This document shows positions 1 through 8,051 of a DNA stretch of 64,000 bases, piece by piece. The position numbers and the translations under genes were made by a program. Every line of letters begins with the position of its first letter. Position 1 is the stretch's first letter. The notes below the pieces were generated by a model. The model saw nothing but the letters and a program-made list of their open reading frames with translations. It was not told where the DNA came from and made no database searches. The stretch is from NCBI RefSeq assembly GCF_020010925.1, contig NZ_JAGJBZ010000002.1:2790001-2854000 (forward strand), written 5' to 3'. This stretch comes from Streptomyces griseiscabiei (lineage in GTDB: Bacteria > Actinomycetota > Actinomycetes > Streptomycetales > Streptomycetaceae).

Positions 1-638
1 CCGCCGCCGTTGCTCGCCAGGCCGTAGACCTTGACGTCGTTCTTGTCGAAGCCCGGCTCGTCGCCCCGCCGGCCCTTGCCGTCGACGGTGAGGTGGGCGA
101 CGGCCTTCTCGAATGTGCCGCCGTCCTCCGGGTTCCAGGACAGCCCGTTCAGCTCGTCGGCGGTGAGGCCCGCGTCCTTCGCCAGCTTCTTGTTGTAGAA
201 GAGCGCGACGGTGTCCCAGTCCTTCGGGGCGCCGTAGCGACGGCCGTCCTGGCCGATCCAGTTGGCGGCCAGGCCCGGCTGGTAGTCGGAGTCCTCGATG
301 CCGAGGTCGTCGAGCGGCTCCAGCACCTCCAGATCGGCGAACTGGCCGAACTTCTGGATGTGGTCGGTGAACACGTCCGGCTGGGTGCCCGCGATGAACC
401 CGGCGGTCAGCTTGGTCCAGTAGTCGCTCCACCCCAGCTGGGTGATCCTCACCCTCAGTCCAGGGTTCTCCTTCTCGAACCCCTTGGCGCAGGCCTGGTA
501 GGCGGGCACCTGGTTGGCGTCCCAGAGCCAGTAGGTCACCGTGTCCGAGGACCCGCCGGTGCCGTCGCCCTGGGCGCAGCCGGTCACCAGGGACAGCGTC
601 AGTGCCCCGGCCCATGCGGTCAGCGTACGAAGTCGCAT
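1..638 (-). CDS. Sugar ABC transporter substrate-binding lipoprotein (5' part, cut by window edge)
   Basis: This is the N-terminal 212 residues of an extracellular solute-binding protein (family 1, MalE-like); the rest lies beyond base 1. The start is ATG at 638. Residues 1-21 form a lipoprotein signal ending in LVTGC, so the mature protein should be lipid-anchored outside the membrane. The next stretch (TYWLWDANQVPAYQ, then FEKENPGLRVRI) is the usual first strand and helix of carbohydrate-binding proteins. It would deliver a sugar or oligosaccharide to the two permeases encoded 10 bp upstream in the same operon. No ATPase gene is present, as is usual in Streptomyces, where a shared MsiK ATPase serves many sugar importers. 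The substrate is unknown. Confidence 0.9.
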   Translation of the reverse strand, partial: MRLRTLTAWAGALTLSLVTGCAQGDGTGGSSDTVTYWLWDANQVPAYQACAKGFEKENPGLRVRITQLGWSDYWTKLTAGFIAGTQPDVFTDHIQKFGQFADLEVLEPLDDLGIEDSDYQPGLAANWIGQDGRRYGAPKDWDTVALFYNKKLAKDAGLTADELNGLSWNPEDGGTFEKAVAHLTVDGKGRRGDEPGFDKNDVKVYGLASNGG

Positions 639-648
639 TGCCGTCCCC

Positions 649-1593
649 TCACTTGATCCCGGTGAAGCCGATGGAGCCGACGATCCGGCGGGCGGAGGCG
701 GCGAAGAGCACCAGCATCGGCAGCGCGGCGATCAGCGTCGCGGCGGTGAGCCCGGACCAGTCCACACCGGTCGCCGGGGTCTGCGCCCGGAAGATCGCCA
801 GCGCCACGGTCAGCACCCGGGAGCCGTCGCTGTAACTGACCATCAGCGGCCAGAAGTAGTCGTTCCAGGAGGTGATGTACGTCAGTACGGACAGGGTGAG
901 GATCGGGGTGGACGCCATCGGCAGGATCACCCGGAAGAAGATCCGGACCTTCCCCGCCCCGTCGAGCAGCGCCGCCTCCTCGACCTCGTGCGGGATGTTC
1001 ATGAAGAACTGGCGGAGGAAGAAGACCGCGAACGGCGTCATGAACAGGCTCGGCAGGGCGATGCCCCACAGGCTGTCCACCAGGTGGAGTTGCTTGATGA
1101 GCACGAAGTTCGGCAGCAGCGTGAAGAGGGTCGGCACCATCAGCCCCGCCAGGAACAGCCCGAACACCTGGTCCCGTCCCCGCCAGCGCAGCCGGGCGAA
1201 GGCGTAGGCGGCCATGGCGGAGAAGGAGATCTGACAGCCGGTGATCAGCGTCGAGACGATCACCGAGTTGAGCAGATACCGCCAGAAGTCCAGCCCGCCG
1301 CCCGTCCCGCCCTGGGCGATCGCCTCCTCGGCCGACTGCAGCCCGAGCGCCCGCTCGAAACCGCTGCCGGTGAGGTCGACGGGCAGGGGGTTCGCGGGGT
1401 CCGCGCTGAGCCCGGCGTTGCTGGAGAGCGCGGTGCGCAGGATCCAGTAGAAGGGCAGCAGGGTGATGAGCACGATCAGACCCATCACGGTCCAGGCGGC
1501 GGCTCTCCCGAGCGAGGGACGGCGCCTTGTCGGCCGTACGGCCGGGATGTCCGTCGGGGGCGTGGTCGGCGTCGTCGCCGTGGTGGTGGCCAT
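649..1593 (-). CDS. Sugar ABC transporter permease, MalG type
   Basis: An inner-membrane permease of 314 residues of the binding-protein-dependent transport family. A Pro/Thr-rich cytoplasmic tail (residues 1-30) precedes the first membrane helix (about 33-53) and about five more follow. The ATPase-contacting EAA loop is visible as EEAALLDGAGKVRIFFRVILP near residues 200-220, with the conserved Gly at its usual place. The C-terminus GSIGFTGIK is typical of MalG-type subunits. The ATG start has a GGGAG ribosome site 8 bases upstream. It sits between the MalF-type gene (36 bp upstream) and the binding protein (10 bp downstream) and is almost certainly co-transcribed with both. Confidence 0.93.
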   Translation of the reverse strand: MATTTATTPTTPPTDIPAVRPTRRRPSLGRAAAWTVMGLIVLITLLPFYWILRTALSSNAGLSADPANPLPVDLTGSGFERALGLQSAEEAIAQGGTGGGLDFWRYLLNSVIVSTLITGCQISFSAMAAYAFARLRWRGRDQVFGLFLAGLMVPTLFTLLPNFVLIKQLHLVDSLWGIALPSLFMTPFAVFFLRQFFMNIPHEVEEAALLDGAGKVRIFFRVILPMASTPILTLSVLTYITSWNDYFWPLMVSYSDGSRVLTVALAIFRAQTPATGVDWSGLTAATLIAALPMLVLFAASARRIVGSIGFTGIK

Positions 1594-1629
1594 GTCGGTG
1601 TCTCCCTTCTCCGCGCGCGCTGCGCCCGG

Positions 1630-2529
1630 TCAGCCGAGGTCGCTTCGGCCGGCCCTGGTGAGCCGGTACTGCAGGACGGTGATCGCGCTCAGCACGACCA
1701 GCAGGGCGACGGACATCGCCGAGGCGTAGCCGAACTGGAAGCGGCCGAAGGCGGAGCCGTAGATGTAGAACTGGAGCACGTTGGTCGCGTTCGCCGGACC
1801 GCCCGCCGTGGTCACCGCGACGGTGTCGAAGACCTGGAACGAGCCGATGACCGTCATGATCAGCACCACCGCCAGCACCGGCCGCAGCAGGGGCATGGTG
1901 ACCCGCCAGAACATCCGCCACTCGCTCGCGCCGTCCACCCGGGCCGCCTCGTACACGTCGTTCGGGATCGCCTGGAGCCCGGCGAACAGGAGCAGCGCGG
2001 TGTAGCCGACGTGCCGCCACACGTTGATCAGGGCGATGGTGGGGATCGCCCAGGTCTCGTCGGCGAGGAAGGGGATACGGTCCACGCCGAGGGCGCCGAT
2101 GATCTCGTTGCCGATGCCGAGCTGGGTGTCGAGGATCCACAGCCAGACCAGACCGGCGACCACGTTCGACATCAGATACGGCGTGAGCACGAGGGAGCGC
2201 AGCAGTGCCGACTGGGTCAGCCGCTGGAGCAGGACGGCGATCGCGAGCGCGGCGACCGTCTGTATCCCGATGTTGAGGATCACGTACTCGACCGTGACCG
2301 TCAGCGAGTCCCAGAAGATGGGGTCGTTGACCATCCGGACGTAGTTGTCCAGGCCCACCCACTCCGCCGGGGTGAGCAGGTTGAAGCGGGTGAAGCTCAG
2401 GTAGATGCCTCGCAGGGTCGGCCAGAGCAGGAAGACCAGGAAGCCGAGCATCGCCGGGGCGATGAAGACGGCGGCCAGGACGCCGTCGCCCCGCCCGCGG
2501 AACGGTGGACTGGTGGAGGCGATGGTCAT
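1630..2529 (-). CDS. Sugar ABC transporter permease, MalF type
   Basis: A 299-residue inner-membrane permease with six predicted helices starting near residue 18 (VLAAVFIAPAMLGFLVFLLW). The EAA loop reads YEAARVDGASEWRMFWRVTMP around residues 195-215. It is the first gene of the importer operon and starts at ATG 2529, opposite the ROK regulator gene. The order MalF-type, MalG-type, binding protein is inverted relative to the second sugar locus in this window, where the binding protein comes first. Expression is probably controlled by the ROK protein through the inverted repeats in the 172-bp divergent region. Confidence 0.93.
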   Translation of the reverse strand: MTIASTSPPFRGRGDGVLAAVFIAPAMLGFLVFLLWPTLRGIYLSFTRFNLLTPAEWVGLDNYVRMVNDPIFWDSLTVTVEYVILNIGIQTVAALAIAVLLQRLTQSALLRSLVLTPYLMSNVVAGLVWLWILDTQLGIGNEIIGALGVDRIPFLADETWAIPTIALINVWRHVGYTALLLFAGLQAIPNDVYEAARVDGASEWRMFWRVTMPLLRPVLAVVLIMTVIGSFQVFDTVAVTTAGGPANATNVLQFYIYGSAFGRFQFGYASAMSVALLVVLSAITVLQYRLTRAGRSDLG

Positions 2530-2575
2530 CGGTGCTCCCTCATCGGCCGCGTTGCCTCAGACTCGGACGCACTTA

Positions 2576-2675
2576 CTTTCGCCACGAAAGAATTGTGACG
2601 TCAAGGGGTGCGGGAAACATCTTTTCCGTAGGGGTTGGTGGACCTAGAGTGAGCTTGTTGTTTCCGTGACGGAAA
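2576..2675. promoter_or_regulatory. Three inverted repeats in divergent promoter region
   Basis: Two perfect 15-bp repeats, CTTTCGccaCGAAAG (2576-2590) and TTTCCGtgaCGGAAA (2661-2675), flank an imperfect one, CGGGAAAcatcTTTTCCG (2611-2628). The two perfect sites share the pattern of a pyrimidine-rich half-site ending in CG, a 3-base spacer and its complement. They sit between a sugar transport operon and a ROK repressor, so they are the likely operators for that repressor. The site at 2661-2675 overlaps an upstream GTG, which argues for the later ATG as the ROK start. Confidence 0.6.
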
Positions 2676-2701
2676 AAATCTGGTGTGGGAGTCTGACCCT
2701 C

Positions 2702-3862
2702 ATGACCGCACTCGCTGCCAGCTGGCTGCCGCTGAGTCCCGGAGAACGCGCGGTGGCGATCGAGGTGCTCGTGCACGGCCCGCTCTCGCGCACCGAACTC
2801 GCCCGGCGGCTCGGCCTGTCCGCCGGCAGCCTCACCCGGCTGACCAAACCCCTGATCGAGTCGGGGCTGCTGGTCGAGACCCCCGAGGGCGCCGCGCTCC
2901 CCGAAGTCCGGCAGGGCCGCCCCTCACAGCCGCTGGACATCGTCGCCGAATCCCGCTCCTTCCTCGGCTTCAAGATCACCGAGGACATGGTGTACGGCGT
3001 GGTCACCACGCTCCGGAGCGAGATCGTCACCCGGTACGACTGCCCGCTCACCACGCACGACCCGGAGCGGGTCGCCGACCTCCTCGCCGGGATGGCCGCC
3101 GAACTCGCCCGCACCCACCCCTCCCTCGCCGGTATCGGCATCGGCGTCGGCGGCTTCGTCCGGCGCCGCGCGGTGGTCGGCGAGTCGCCCTTCCTGTCGT
3201 GGCGCGACGTACCCCTGGCCGAACTCGTCGAGGAGCGCACCGGGTTGCCGGTCGTCGTCGAGAACGACGTCGCCGCGCTCGTCGAGGCCGAGAGCTGGTT
3301 CGGCGCCGGGCGCGGCCTCGACCGGTTCGTCGTGCTCACCATCGGCGCGGGCGTCGGCTACGGGCTCGTCCTCGGCGGTGAGCGGGTGGCGTACGCCGAG
3401 GAGGACCGGGGGTTCGGCCGCCACTGGATCGTCGACCCGTCCGGACCGCTCACCCCCGAGGGGGAGCGCGGCAGCGCCGTCTCCCTGTTGAGCATTCCCA
3501 GCATGCGCTACCAGGTACAGGCCGCCACCGGCCGCGAGATGGCCTACGAGGAGATCCTCGCCGGGGCGGCCGAGGGGGAGCCGATGTGTGTGCGGGTCGT
3601 CACGGAGGCGGGGCGGGCGCTGGGGACGCTGGTGGCCCAGATCGCCAACTTCGTGATGCCGCGCAAGATCCTGCTCGCGGGGGAGGGGGTGGGCCTGATG
3701 GACGTGGCCGGGGCGACCGTGGACGCGGCGATGCGGGCCCACCGGCATCCGCTGGCCGCGCCCGTCCCGCTGGAGACGAAGGTGTCCGACTTCCATGACT
3801 GGGCGCGAGGGGCGGCCGTGCTGGCCATTCAGGTCCTCGTGCTCGGGACCGTGGAGCCGTAA
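2702..3862 (+). CDS. ROK family transcriptional repressor
   Basis: A 386-residue regulator. An N-terminal winged helix-turn-helix (about residues 15-75, TELARRLGLSAGSLTRLTKP) is followed by a ROK sugar-kinase-like domain (about 85-380) with GIGIGVGGFV and a conserved END (VENDVAALVEAE) around the sugar site. I chose ATG 2702 over GTG 2666 because GGGAG lies about 9 bases upstream and the GTG falls inside an inverted repeat. The zinc-binding Cys cluster (CxCGxxGC) found in many ROK proteins is missing; the stretch near residue 235-260 has no Cys. It probably represses the divergent importer until a sugar ligand binds. Confidence 0.9.
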   Translation: MTALAASWLPLSPGERAVAIEVLVHGPLSRTELARRLGLSAGSLTRLTKPLIESGLLVETPEGAALPEVRQGRPSQPLDIVAESRSFLGFKITEDMVYGVVTTLRSEIVTRYDCPLTTHDPERVADLLAGMAAELARTHPSLAGIGIGVGGFVRRRAVVGESPFLSWRDVPLAELVEERTGLPVVVENDVAALVEAESWFGAGRGLDRFVVLTIGAGVGYGLVLGGERVAYAEEDRGFGRHWIVDPSGPLTPEGERGSAVSLLSIPSMRYQVQAATGREMAYEEILAGAAEGEPMCVRVVTEAGRALGTLVAQIANFVMPRKILLAGEGVGLMDVAGATVDAAMRAHRHPLAAPVPLETKVSDFHDWARGAAVLAIQVLVLGTVEP

Positions 3863-3940
3863 ACGCAGAGTGATCAGCTTCACGGTCCGTAATGTCTGAA
3901 GTGGGACCTTTACTCACATCGGCTTCACGTTCGAGGACAT

Positions 3941-4123
3941 ATGGTTTACACCATGTCCACTACCCCTGATGTCGTCCTGGAAAGAACGGAAGCGTCGGCG
4001 CGATCGGCCGCCGAGGTCAACGAGGAGATCAGGGCGCTCTGGTTCCGGAGCGGGGGCACGTTGAACACGGAGCAGCGGAGCGAGTACGAGCGGCTCGTCC
4101 TCGAGTGGGCCGCCGTCTCGTAG
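3941..4123 (+). CDS. Small hypothetical protein
   Basis: A 60-residue acidic, helical protein that I do not recognise as a named family. The ATG at 3941 has GAGGA only 3 bases upstream; ATG 3953 (MSTTPD) is an alternative at a longer distance. The second half (EEIRALWFRSGGTLNTEQRSEYERLVLEWAA) looks like two amphipathic helices with a conserved-looking WFR/YERLV core. There is no signal peptide or membrane segment. It stands alone between the ROK gene and a convergent protease gene. Codon use is typical of the neighbours, which supports a real gene. Confidence 0.6.
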   Translation: MVYTMSTTPDVVLERTEASARSAAEVNEEIRALWFRSGGTLNTEQRSEYERLVLEWAAVS

Positions 4124-4170
4124 GCCCTCCTCTCCCGAGGCCCCTTCCCTCACGAGGCTCCTTCCCCACG

Positions 4171-4193
4171 GGGCGCGCCCGGTGGGCGCGCCC
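4171..4193. terminator. Bidirectional hairpin between convergent genes
   Basis: GGGCGCGCCC is repeated after the 3-base loop GGT, giving a 10-bp all-GC stem between the stop codons of the small gene at 3941 and the protease gene at 4206. There is no T run, as is common for Streptomyces terminators. Confidence 0.65.
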
Positions 4194-4205
4194 AACCTCG
4201 GTCCC

Positions 4206-5576
4206 TCAGCTCCAGGTCTGTGAGTACTGACGGCGGTAGGCCTGTCGGTCCTGTTCCGTGCGGATGAAGCGGGTGGCCGCCAGGGCGACCATGCTGCCGG
4301 CGATGACCAGAAGACCCGGGCCGACGTTGCGGGGGTCGGCGAGACGGTCGATGAGGTCGGAGGCGGCCTCGATGGATTCCACGGAGCCCGGGTCGACCGT
4401 GCCTGGCGCCGCGGCGCCCTGGGAGTCGTCGTCCGAGGAGCCGTCGGCCGCGGCGGTCGGCTGGGCGGCGGACTGCGGCAGGCCCGTCAGCTGGACACCG
4501 AGATCGTCGAGAGCCTCGGACAGCGGCTGGAAGAACGTCGTACCGCCCTCCTCGCAGTCGCCGTTGCCGCCCGAGGTCACTCCGAGGGCCACCCCCTCCG
4601 AGAAGAGCGGGCCGCCGCTGTCGCCCGGCTCGGCGCAGACCGTGGTCTCGATGAGGCCGCTGACCGTGCCCTCGGGGTAGTTGACCGTGGCGTCGAGGCC
4701 GGTCACCTCGCCGTTGCGGAAGCCGCTGGTGCTGCCGCTGCGGAACACCCGCTGGCCGACCGCCGCGTCACCGACCGAGGTGATCCGCACCCCGCGGCCG
4801 TCGCCGACCGAGACGACGTTGGTCTTGTTGCTCGGCGCGTCCTGGAGGTACTGCACGAGCGAGTAGTCGGCGCCGGGGAAGTTGGTCTCGGTCGTCCGGC
4901 CGATCTCCTGCCGGCCCTGGTTGTCCGAGAACCAGACGGAACCGGACGGCCCGCAGTGCCCGGCGGTCAGCATGAAGTCGTTCTCGCCGTCGGTCACGTT
5001 GAAGCCGATCGAACAGCGCCCGCCCGTGCCGAAGATGGGCTGGGCGCCGTTGAGTCGCATCGTGTACGCGCCCTCGGTGCGCTCCATCCGCACCGACCCG
5101 CCGATCTCCTCGGCCAGATCGGTCAGGCTCGACCAGTCCTTCTTGGAGACCGTGCTGTCGGCCCGCACCACGACCTCGTTGGAGGCGGGGTCGATCGCCC
5201 AGGAGGTGCCCGGCACCCGGGGCGCCGAACGCAGCGCCTCGGTGGCCGACTTCAGGTCGTCGCCGCTGAACTCGACCATCTTGGGGCGGGCGCCCGCCTG
5301 CTCGACCTCGGCCGCCGCCTTCTCGTCGGTGACCGCGACGACCGGCTCGCCGTCGTCGGCGATCCAGGTGCCCGCGGTGCGCTCGGAGCCGAGTTCGGTC
5401 AGCAGACCGTTTCCGGTACCGGACGCCGCGAGCACCGCACTCCGGGTCGCGGGCGGGGAGGTGGTGGGTTCGGTCGCCATCGCCGCCTGCGTCACCATCA
5501 GGGTTCCGCAGATCAGTCCACCGGCGGCCGTCAGCCGCGCCACCCGCTTCACGACTCGTCGTCGTGCGTGCCTCAT
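4206..5576 (-). CDS. Secreted trypsin-like serine protease (S1, streptogrisin-like) with C-terminal anchor
   Basis: A 456-residue exported protease. ATG 5576 begins a signal peptide (Arg-rich start, hydrophobic core to about residue 37). A pro-region (about 45-170) follows, then the chymotrypsin-fold domain with the triad visible as TAGHC (His near 207), ADYSL (Asp near 237) and GDSGGP (Ser near 320). Two Cys pairs typical of alpha-lytic or streptogrisin proteases are present. After a Ser/Ala/Asp-rich linker, a C-terminal hydrophobic helix (about 425-445, LLVIAGSMVALAATRF) and a basic tail suggest that the enzyme is membrane-anchored rather than freely secreted, which is unusual for this family. 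It is preceded by the GNAT gene 98 bp away. Confidence 0.9.
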   Translation of the reverse strand: MRHARRRVVKRVARLTAAGGLICGTLMVTQAAMATEPTTSPPATRSAVLAASGTGNGLLTELGSERTAGTWIADDGEPVVAVTDEKAAAEVEQAGARPKMVEFSGDDLKSATEALRSAPRVPGTSWAIDPASNEVVVRADSTVSKKDWSSLTDLAEEIGGSVRMERTEGAYTMRLNGAQPIFGTGGRCSIGFNVTDGENDFMLTAGHCGPSGSVWFSDNQGRQEIGRTTETNFPGADYSLVQYLQDAPSNKTNVVSVGDGRGVRITSVGDAAVGQRVFRSGSTSGFRNGEVTGLDATVNYPEGTVSGLIETTVCAEPGDSGGPLFSEGVALGVTSGGNGDCEEGGTTFFQPLSEALDDLGVQLTGLPQSAAQPTAAADGSSDDDSQGAAAPGTVDPGSVESIEAASDLIDRLADPRNVGPGLLVIAGSMVALAATRFIRTEQDRQAYRRQYSQTWS

Positions 5577-5674
5577 TGCCTGGCTCCCGAACCCCGTCCG
5601 ACACGGTGTCAACACCGCCAGGGCGTCCGGTCCTTGAGCGCCCTCCTTCCATACGTGCGGCGGTCCGCGCCTGT

Positions 5675-6196
5675 TCACCAGAGTGCGTCGACGTATCCCA
5701 ACGTCCGGTTCATGGCGATCGCGCGCTCGTTGGCCGGATGGTGGACGGTACGGACCGTGCTGACCCCGCACATCCCGGCGAACCCGATGCCGAAGGTCTT
5801 CATGGCCACCGAGATGCCCCGGCCCCGGTGGCGGACCCGCACCCCCGTCATCTCGTTGAACACGAACCCGGACGCCCGCCGGTCCGAGGTGGCCGCCATC
5901 CCGATCCACCGGTCGCCGTCGAGAGCCAGCACCACACCGCGCGGATCGTAGGCGGGCACCTCGAAGCGGAGCCGGTGGTACTCGTCGTAGGCGAAGAAGT
6001 CACCCCGCCCGGGGATGTCCGCCGAGCACTCCTTGTTGAGTTCATACAACTCCCGGCGGTTCTCCGGGGTGTCGCCCAGCTCGGAGAGCGTGGTCAGCCG
6101 GATGCCCGAGGTGCGGCACTTGTCGACGTACGGCTGGAAACGGGCCAGGTCGAAGTCGGTGACGTCCAGTTGGAGCCGGACCCATTCCGTCGCCAT
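5675..6196 (-). CDS. GNAT family N-acetyltransferase
   Basis: A 173-residue single-domain acetyltransferase. The acetyl-CoA pyrophosphate loop is visible as VRHRGRGISVAMK around residues 124-136, and the following helix and strand (VSTVRTVHHPANERAIAMNRTLGY) match motif B, where an Asn holds the acceptor region. The N-terminus carries no leader. The start ATG shares one base with the TGA of the upstream methyltransferase, so the pair is translationally coupled. The substrate cannot be read from the sequence; relatives acetylate small amines, aminoglycosides or protein N-termini. Confidence 0.88.
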   Translation of the reverse strand: MATEWVRLQLDVTDFDLARFQPYVDKCRTSGIRLTTLSELGDTPENRRELYELNKECSADIPGRGDFFAYDEYHRLRFEVPAYDPRGVVLALDGDRWIGMAATSDRRASGFVFNEMTGVRVRHRGRGISVAMKTFGIGFAGMCGVSTVRTVHHPANERAIAMNRTLGYVDALW

Positions 6197-7035
6197 CAGC
6201 GCTTGCCTCCCACTCCGCAGTACATGGCCACTTCCGACGGTTCCCCGGCGGTGGGATCGCCGGTGCTCTCCGGCCGCCAGTGGGTGCACGAGACGACGCC
6301 CGGCTCCAGGAGGTCGAGCCCGTCGAAGAACCCGGCGATCGTCTCCGGGGTGCGCTGGGTGAGCCTGGGGATGCCGTGCTCGTTCCACCAGGCGGCGGCG
6401 ATGTCGACCTCCGGCCACTCCGGGCTGGTGATGGTGTGCGAGAGCACCAGATGGCTGCCGGCGGGCAGGGCGTCCATCAGCCGGCGCACGATGCCGTGCG
6501 GGTCCTCGTCGTCGGGCACGAAGGCCAGCACGTCGAGCAGCAGCAGCGCGACCGGCCGGGTCAGGTCCAGGGTGCGCGCGGCGTGTTCGAGGATCGAGTC
6601 GACGTTGCGCACGTCCTCGTCGACATGGTCCGTGCGGCCCTCGGGGGCGCTGGTCAGCAGGGCGCGGGCGTGCACCAGGACCAGCGGGTCGTTGTCGACG
6701 TAGACGATCCGGGAGTCCGGGGCGACGAGCTGGGCGACCTCATGGGTGTTCTCCGCGGTCGGCAGTCCGGCACCGATGTCCAGGAACTGCCGTATGCCGA
6801 CGTCGGCGGCCAGATGACGCACGGCCCGCCGCAGGAACTGCCGGTCCGCGCGGGCGTAGTCCTCGATGCTCGGATGCAGCCGGCGTATCTCGTCCCCGGC
6901 CCTGCGGTCGACCTCGTAGTAGTCGCCGCCGCCCAGCCAGTAGTTCCAGATGCGTGCCGCGACCGGCCGGGTGGTGACGATACGGCTGTTCAGCGACGCG
7001 AAGGGGAAGTCCGGGGCTGCCGGGTTGTCCGTCAC
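6196..7035 (-). CDS. SAM-dependent methyltransferase, PF04672 family
   Basis: A 279-residue protein of the actinobacterial DUF574/Methyltransf_19 family. The hallmark N-terminal stretch (ARIWNYWLGGGDYYEVDR) is at residues 27-44. The SAM-binding glycine loop FLDIGAGLPT lies near residue 84, followed by the acidic VYVDNDPLV that should bind the ribose hydroxyls. Family members occur in many paralogues per Streptomyces genome and their substrates are unknown. It is the first gene of a coupled pair with the acetyltransferase and faces a divergent phosphatase gene. Confidence 0.9.
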   Translation of the reverse strand: MTDNPAAPDFPFASLNSRIVTTRPVAARIWNYWLGGGDYYEVDRRAGDEIRRLHPSIEDYARADRQFLRRAVRHLAADVGIRQFLDIGAGLPTAENTHEVAQLVAPDSRIVYVDNDPLVLVHARALLTSAPEGRTDHVDEDVRNVDSILEHAARTLDLTRPVALLLLDVLAFVPDDEDPHGIVRRLMDALPAGSHLVLSHTITSPEWPEVDIAAAWWNEHGIPRLTQRTPETIAGFFDGLDLLEPGVVSCTHWRPESTGDPTAGEPSEVAMYCGVGGKR

Positions 7036-7336
7036 GGCGTCAACTCCTGGATCTTCTGTGAAGGTGCTTCATCCAACGGGCAATGTAGACCTGTCGGTCG
7101 GCCTCTGCCGAGACTTCGGCGATCTTCACAGGGGCCGACTCCGGACGGGGTTCTCGAGGACCGTCCGGCTTGTGCGGAGAGCCTTCCCCGGAGTCCGCCG
7201 GACAATGATCGTCGAGACCCCTCTACTAATCAGTAACTCTTAGGTAGTCTCCCCGCCACCAATGGGCATGACCATGACGAGCGCGGCGAAGGTTCGGACG
7301 ACCTCGCCGCTTTGACATGAGAAAAAGGGGACGAAC
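7036..7336. promoter_or_regulatory. 300-bp divergent promoter region
   Basis: This region separates the methyltransferase gene (minus) from the HAD phosphatase gene (plus). An AT-richer patch at 7223-7250 contains CTACTAA and TTAGGTAG as a loose inverted repeat and could hold a promoter for the phosphatase. I found no PHO-box-like 11-bp direct repeats and no short gene with convincing codon use. Confidence 0.3.
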
Positions 7337-7972
7337 ATGACAGCAAGCGGTGTGGGACGCCGCATCACCACGGTCGCCGCGGTGGCCGTACTGGGTCTGG
7401 GTGCTTCGATGACCGCCGCGGTTCCGGCCGCCGCCGCGCCGAGCGGGGCCGCGACCGCCGCGACCGCCGCCGCCGAGGTGGACTACGCGACCTGGCAGAC
7501 GGACGTGAAGGCCGTGGTCGACACGGCCACCCCCTATGTACAGCAGCGCACCGCGAACTCCTCGGGGCAGAAGCTCGCCATCGTCTTCGACATCGACAAC
7601 ACGACGCTGGAGACGCACTACACGCCCTGGTACAAGCTGCCCACCCCCGCGCTGAAGCCCTCCCTGGCGCTGGCCAAGTACGCCAAGTCGCGCGGTGTCT
7701 CCGTCTTCTTCGTCACCGCACGGCCCGGCATCATCGAGAGCATCACCGAGTGGAACCTGGAGACCGTCGGCTACCCCGTCGACGGCCTCTACGTGCGCGA
7801 CCTGCCCGATCTGTTCGCCGAGGTCTCCGCCTACAAGACCGCCTCACGCAAGGACATCGAGTCCGACGGCTACACGATCATCGCCAACGTCGGCAACAAC
7901 ACCACCGACCTCGTCGGCGGCCACGCCGAGCGGACGTACAAACTGCCCGACTACGACGGGCTCCTCGACTGA
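7337..7972 (+). CDS. Secreted HAD-family acid phosphatase
   Basis: A 211-residue exported phosphatase of the class B-like acid phosphatase family (PF03767). An Ala-rich signal peptide ends near AAAAAP (residue 34). The nucleophile motif is FDIDNTTLE (first Asp near residue 83), the Thr motif is FFVTARPG, and the Lys motif is in SRKDIE. The last acidic motif reads VGNNTTDLVGG, with Asn where distant relatives have Asp; the second Asp is kept. It probably strips phosphate from organic esters outside the membrane. The start has GGGGA 7 bases upstream. A strong hairpin follows the stop, so it is monocistronic. Confidence 0.87.
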   Translation: MTASGVGRRITTVAAVAVLGLGASMTAAVPAAAAPSGAATAATAAAEVDYATWQTDVKAVVDTATPYVQQRTANSSGQKLAIVFDIDNTTLETHYTPWYKLPTPALKPSLALAKYAKSRGVSVFFVTARPGIIESITEWNLETVGYPVDGLYVRDLPDLFAEVSAYKTASRKDIESDGYTIIANVGNNTTDLVGGHAERTYKLPDYDGLLD

Positions 7973-7994
7973 CACCGCTCCACCGTTCCTCACC

Positions 7995-8034
7995 GGGTGT
8001 ACGGCCACCGGTCCCGACCGGCGGCCGTACACCC
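7995..8034 (+). terminator. Long stem-loop after phosphatase gene
   Basis: Arms GGGTGTACGGCC (7995-8006) and GGCCGTACACCC (8023-8034) are perfect complements, and an inner CCGGTcccgACCGG extends the stem after one mismatch. It lies 22 bp after the phosphatase stop and ends only 15 bp before the next start codon. Confidence 0.75.
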
Positions 8035-8036
8035 CC

Positions 8037-8051
8037 TAAACTCCCGCCATG
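8037..8051 (+). promoter_or_regulatory. Leaderless promoter -10 box of PPOX gene
   Basis: TAAACT (8037-8042) is followed by exactly six bases and then ATG 8049, and no Shine-Dalgarno is present. This spacing places the transcription start at or beside the A of the start codon. The would-be -35 hexamer (CCGACC, 8014-8019) lies inside the preceding hairpin. Confidence 0.55.

Noticed and set aside
541..2598. A 685-codon open frame on the plus strand opposite two permease genes
   Set aside because: Its product is rich in Arg, Gly, His and Gln without any fold pattern, as expected when the complement of a GC-rich gene is read. The minus-strand permease frames have full family motifs.
7337..7972. 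HAD phosphatase as an inactive enzyme because of GNN in the last motif
   Set aside because: The second Asp of that motif and all other catalytic residues are present, and related secreted Streptomyces phosphatases appear to share the Asn.
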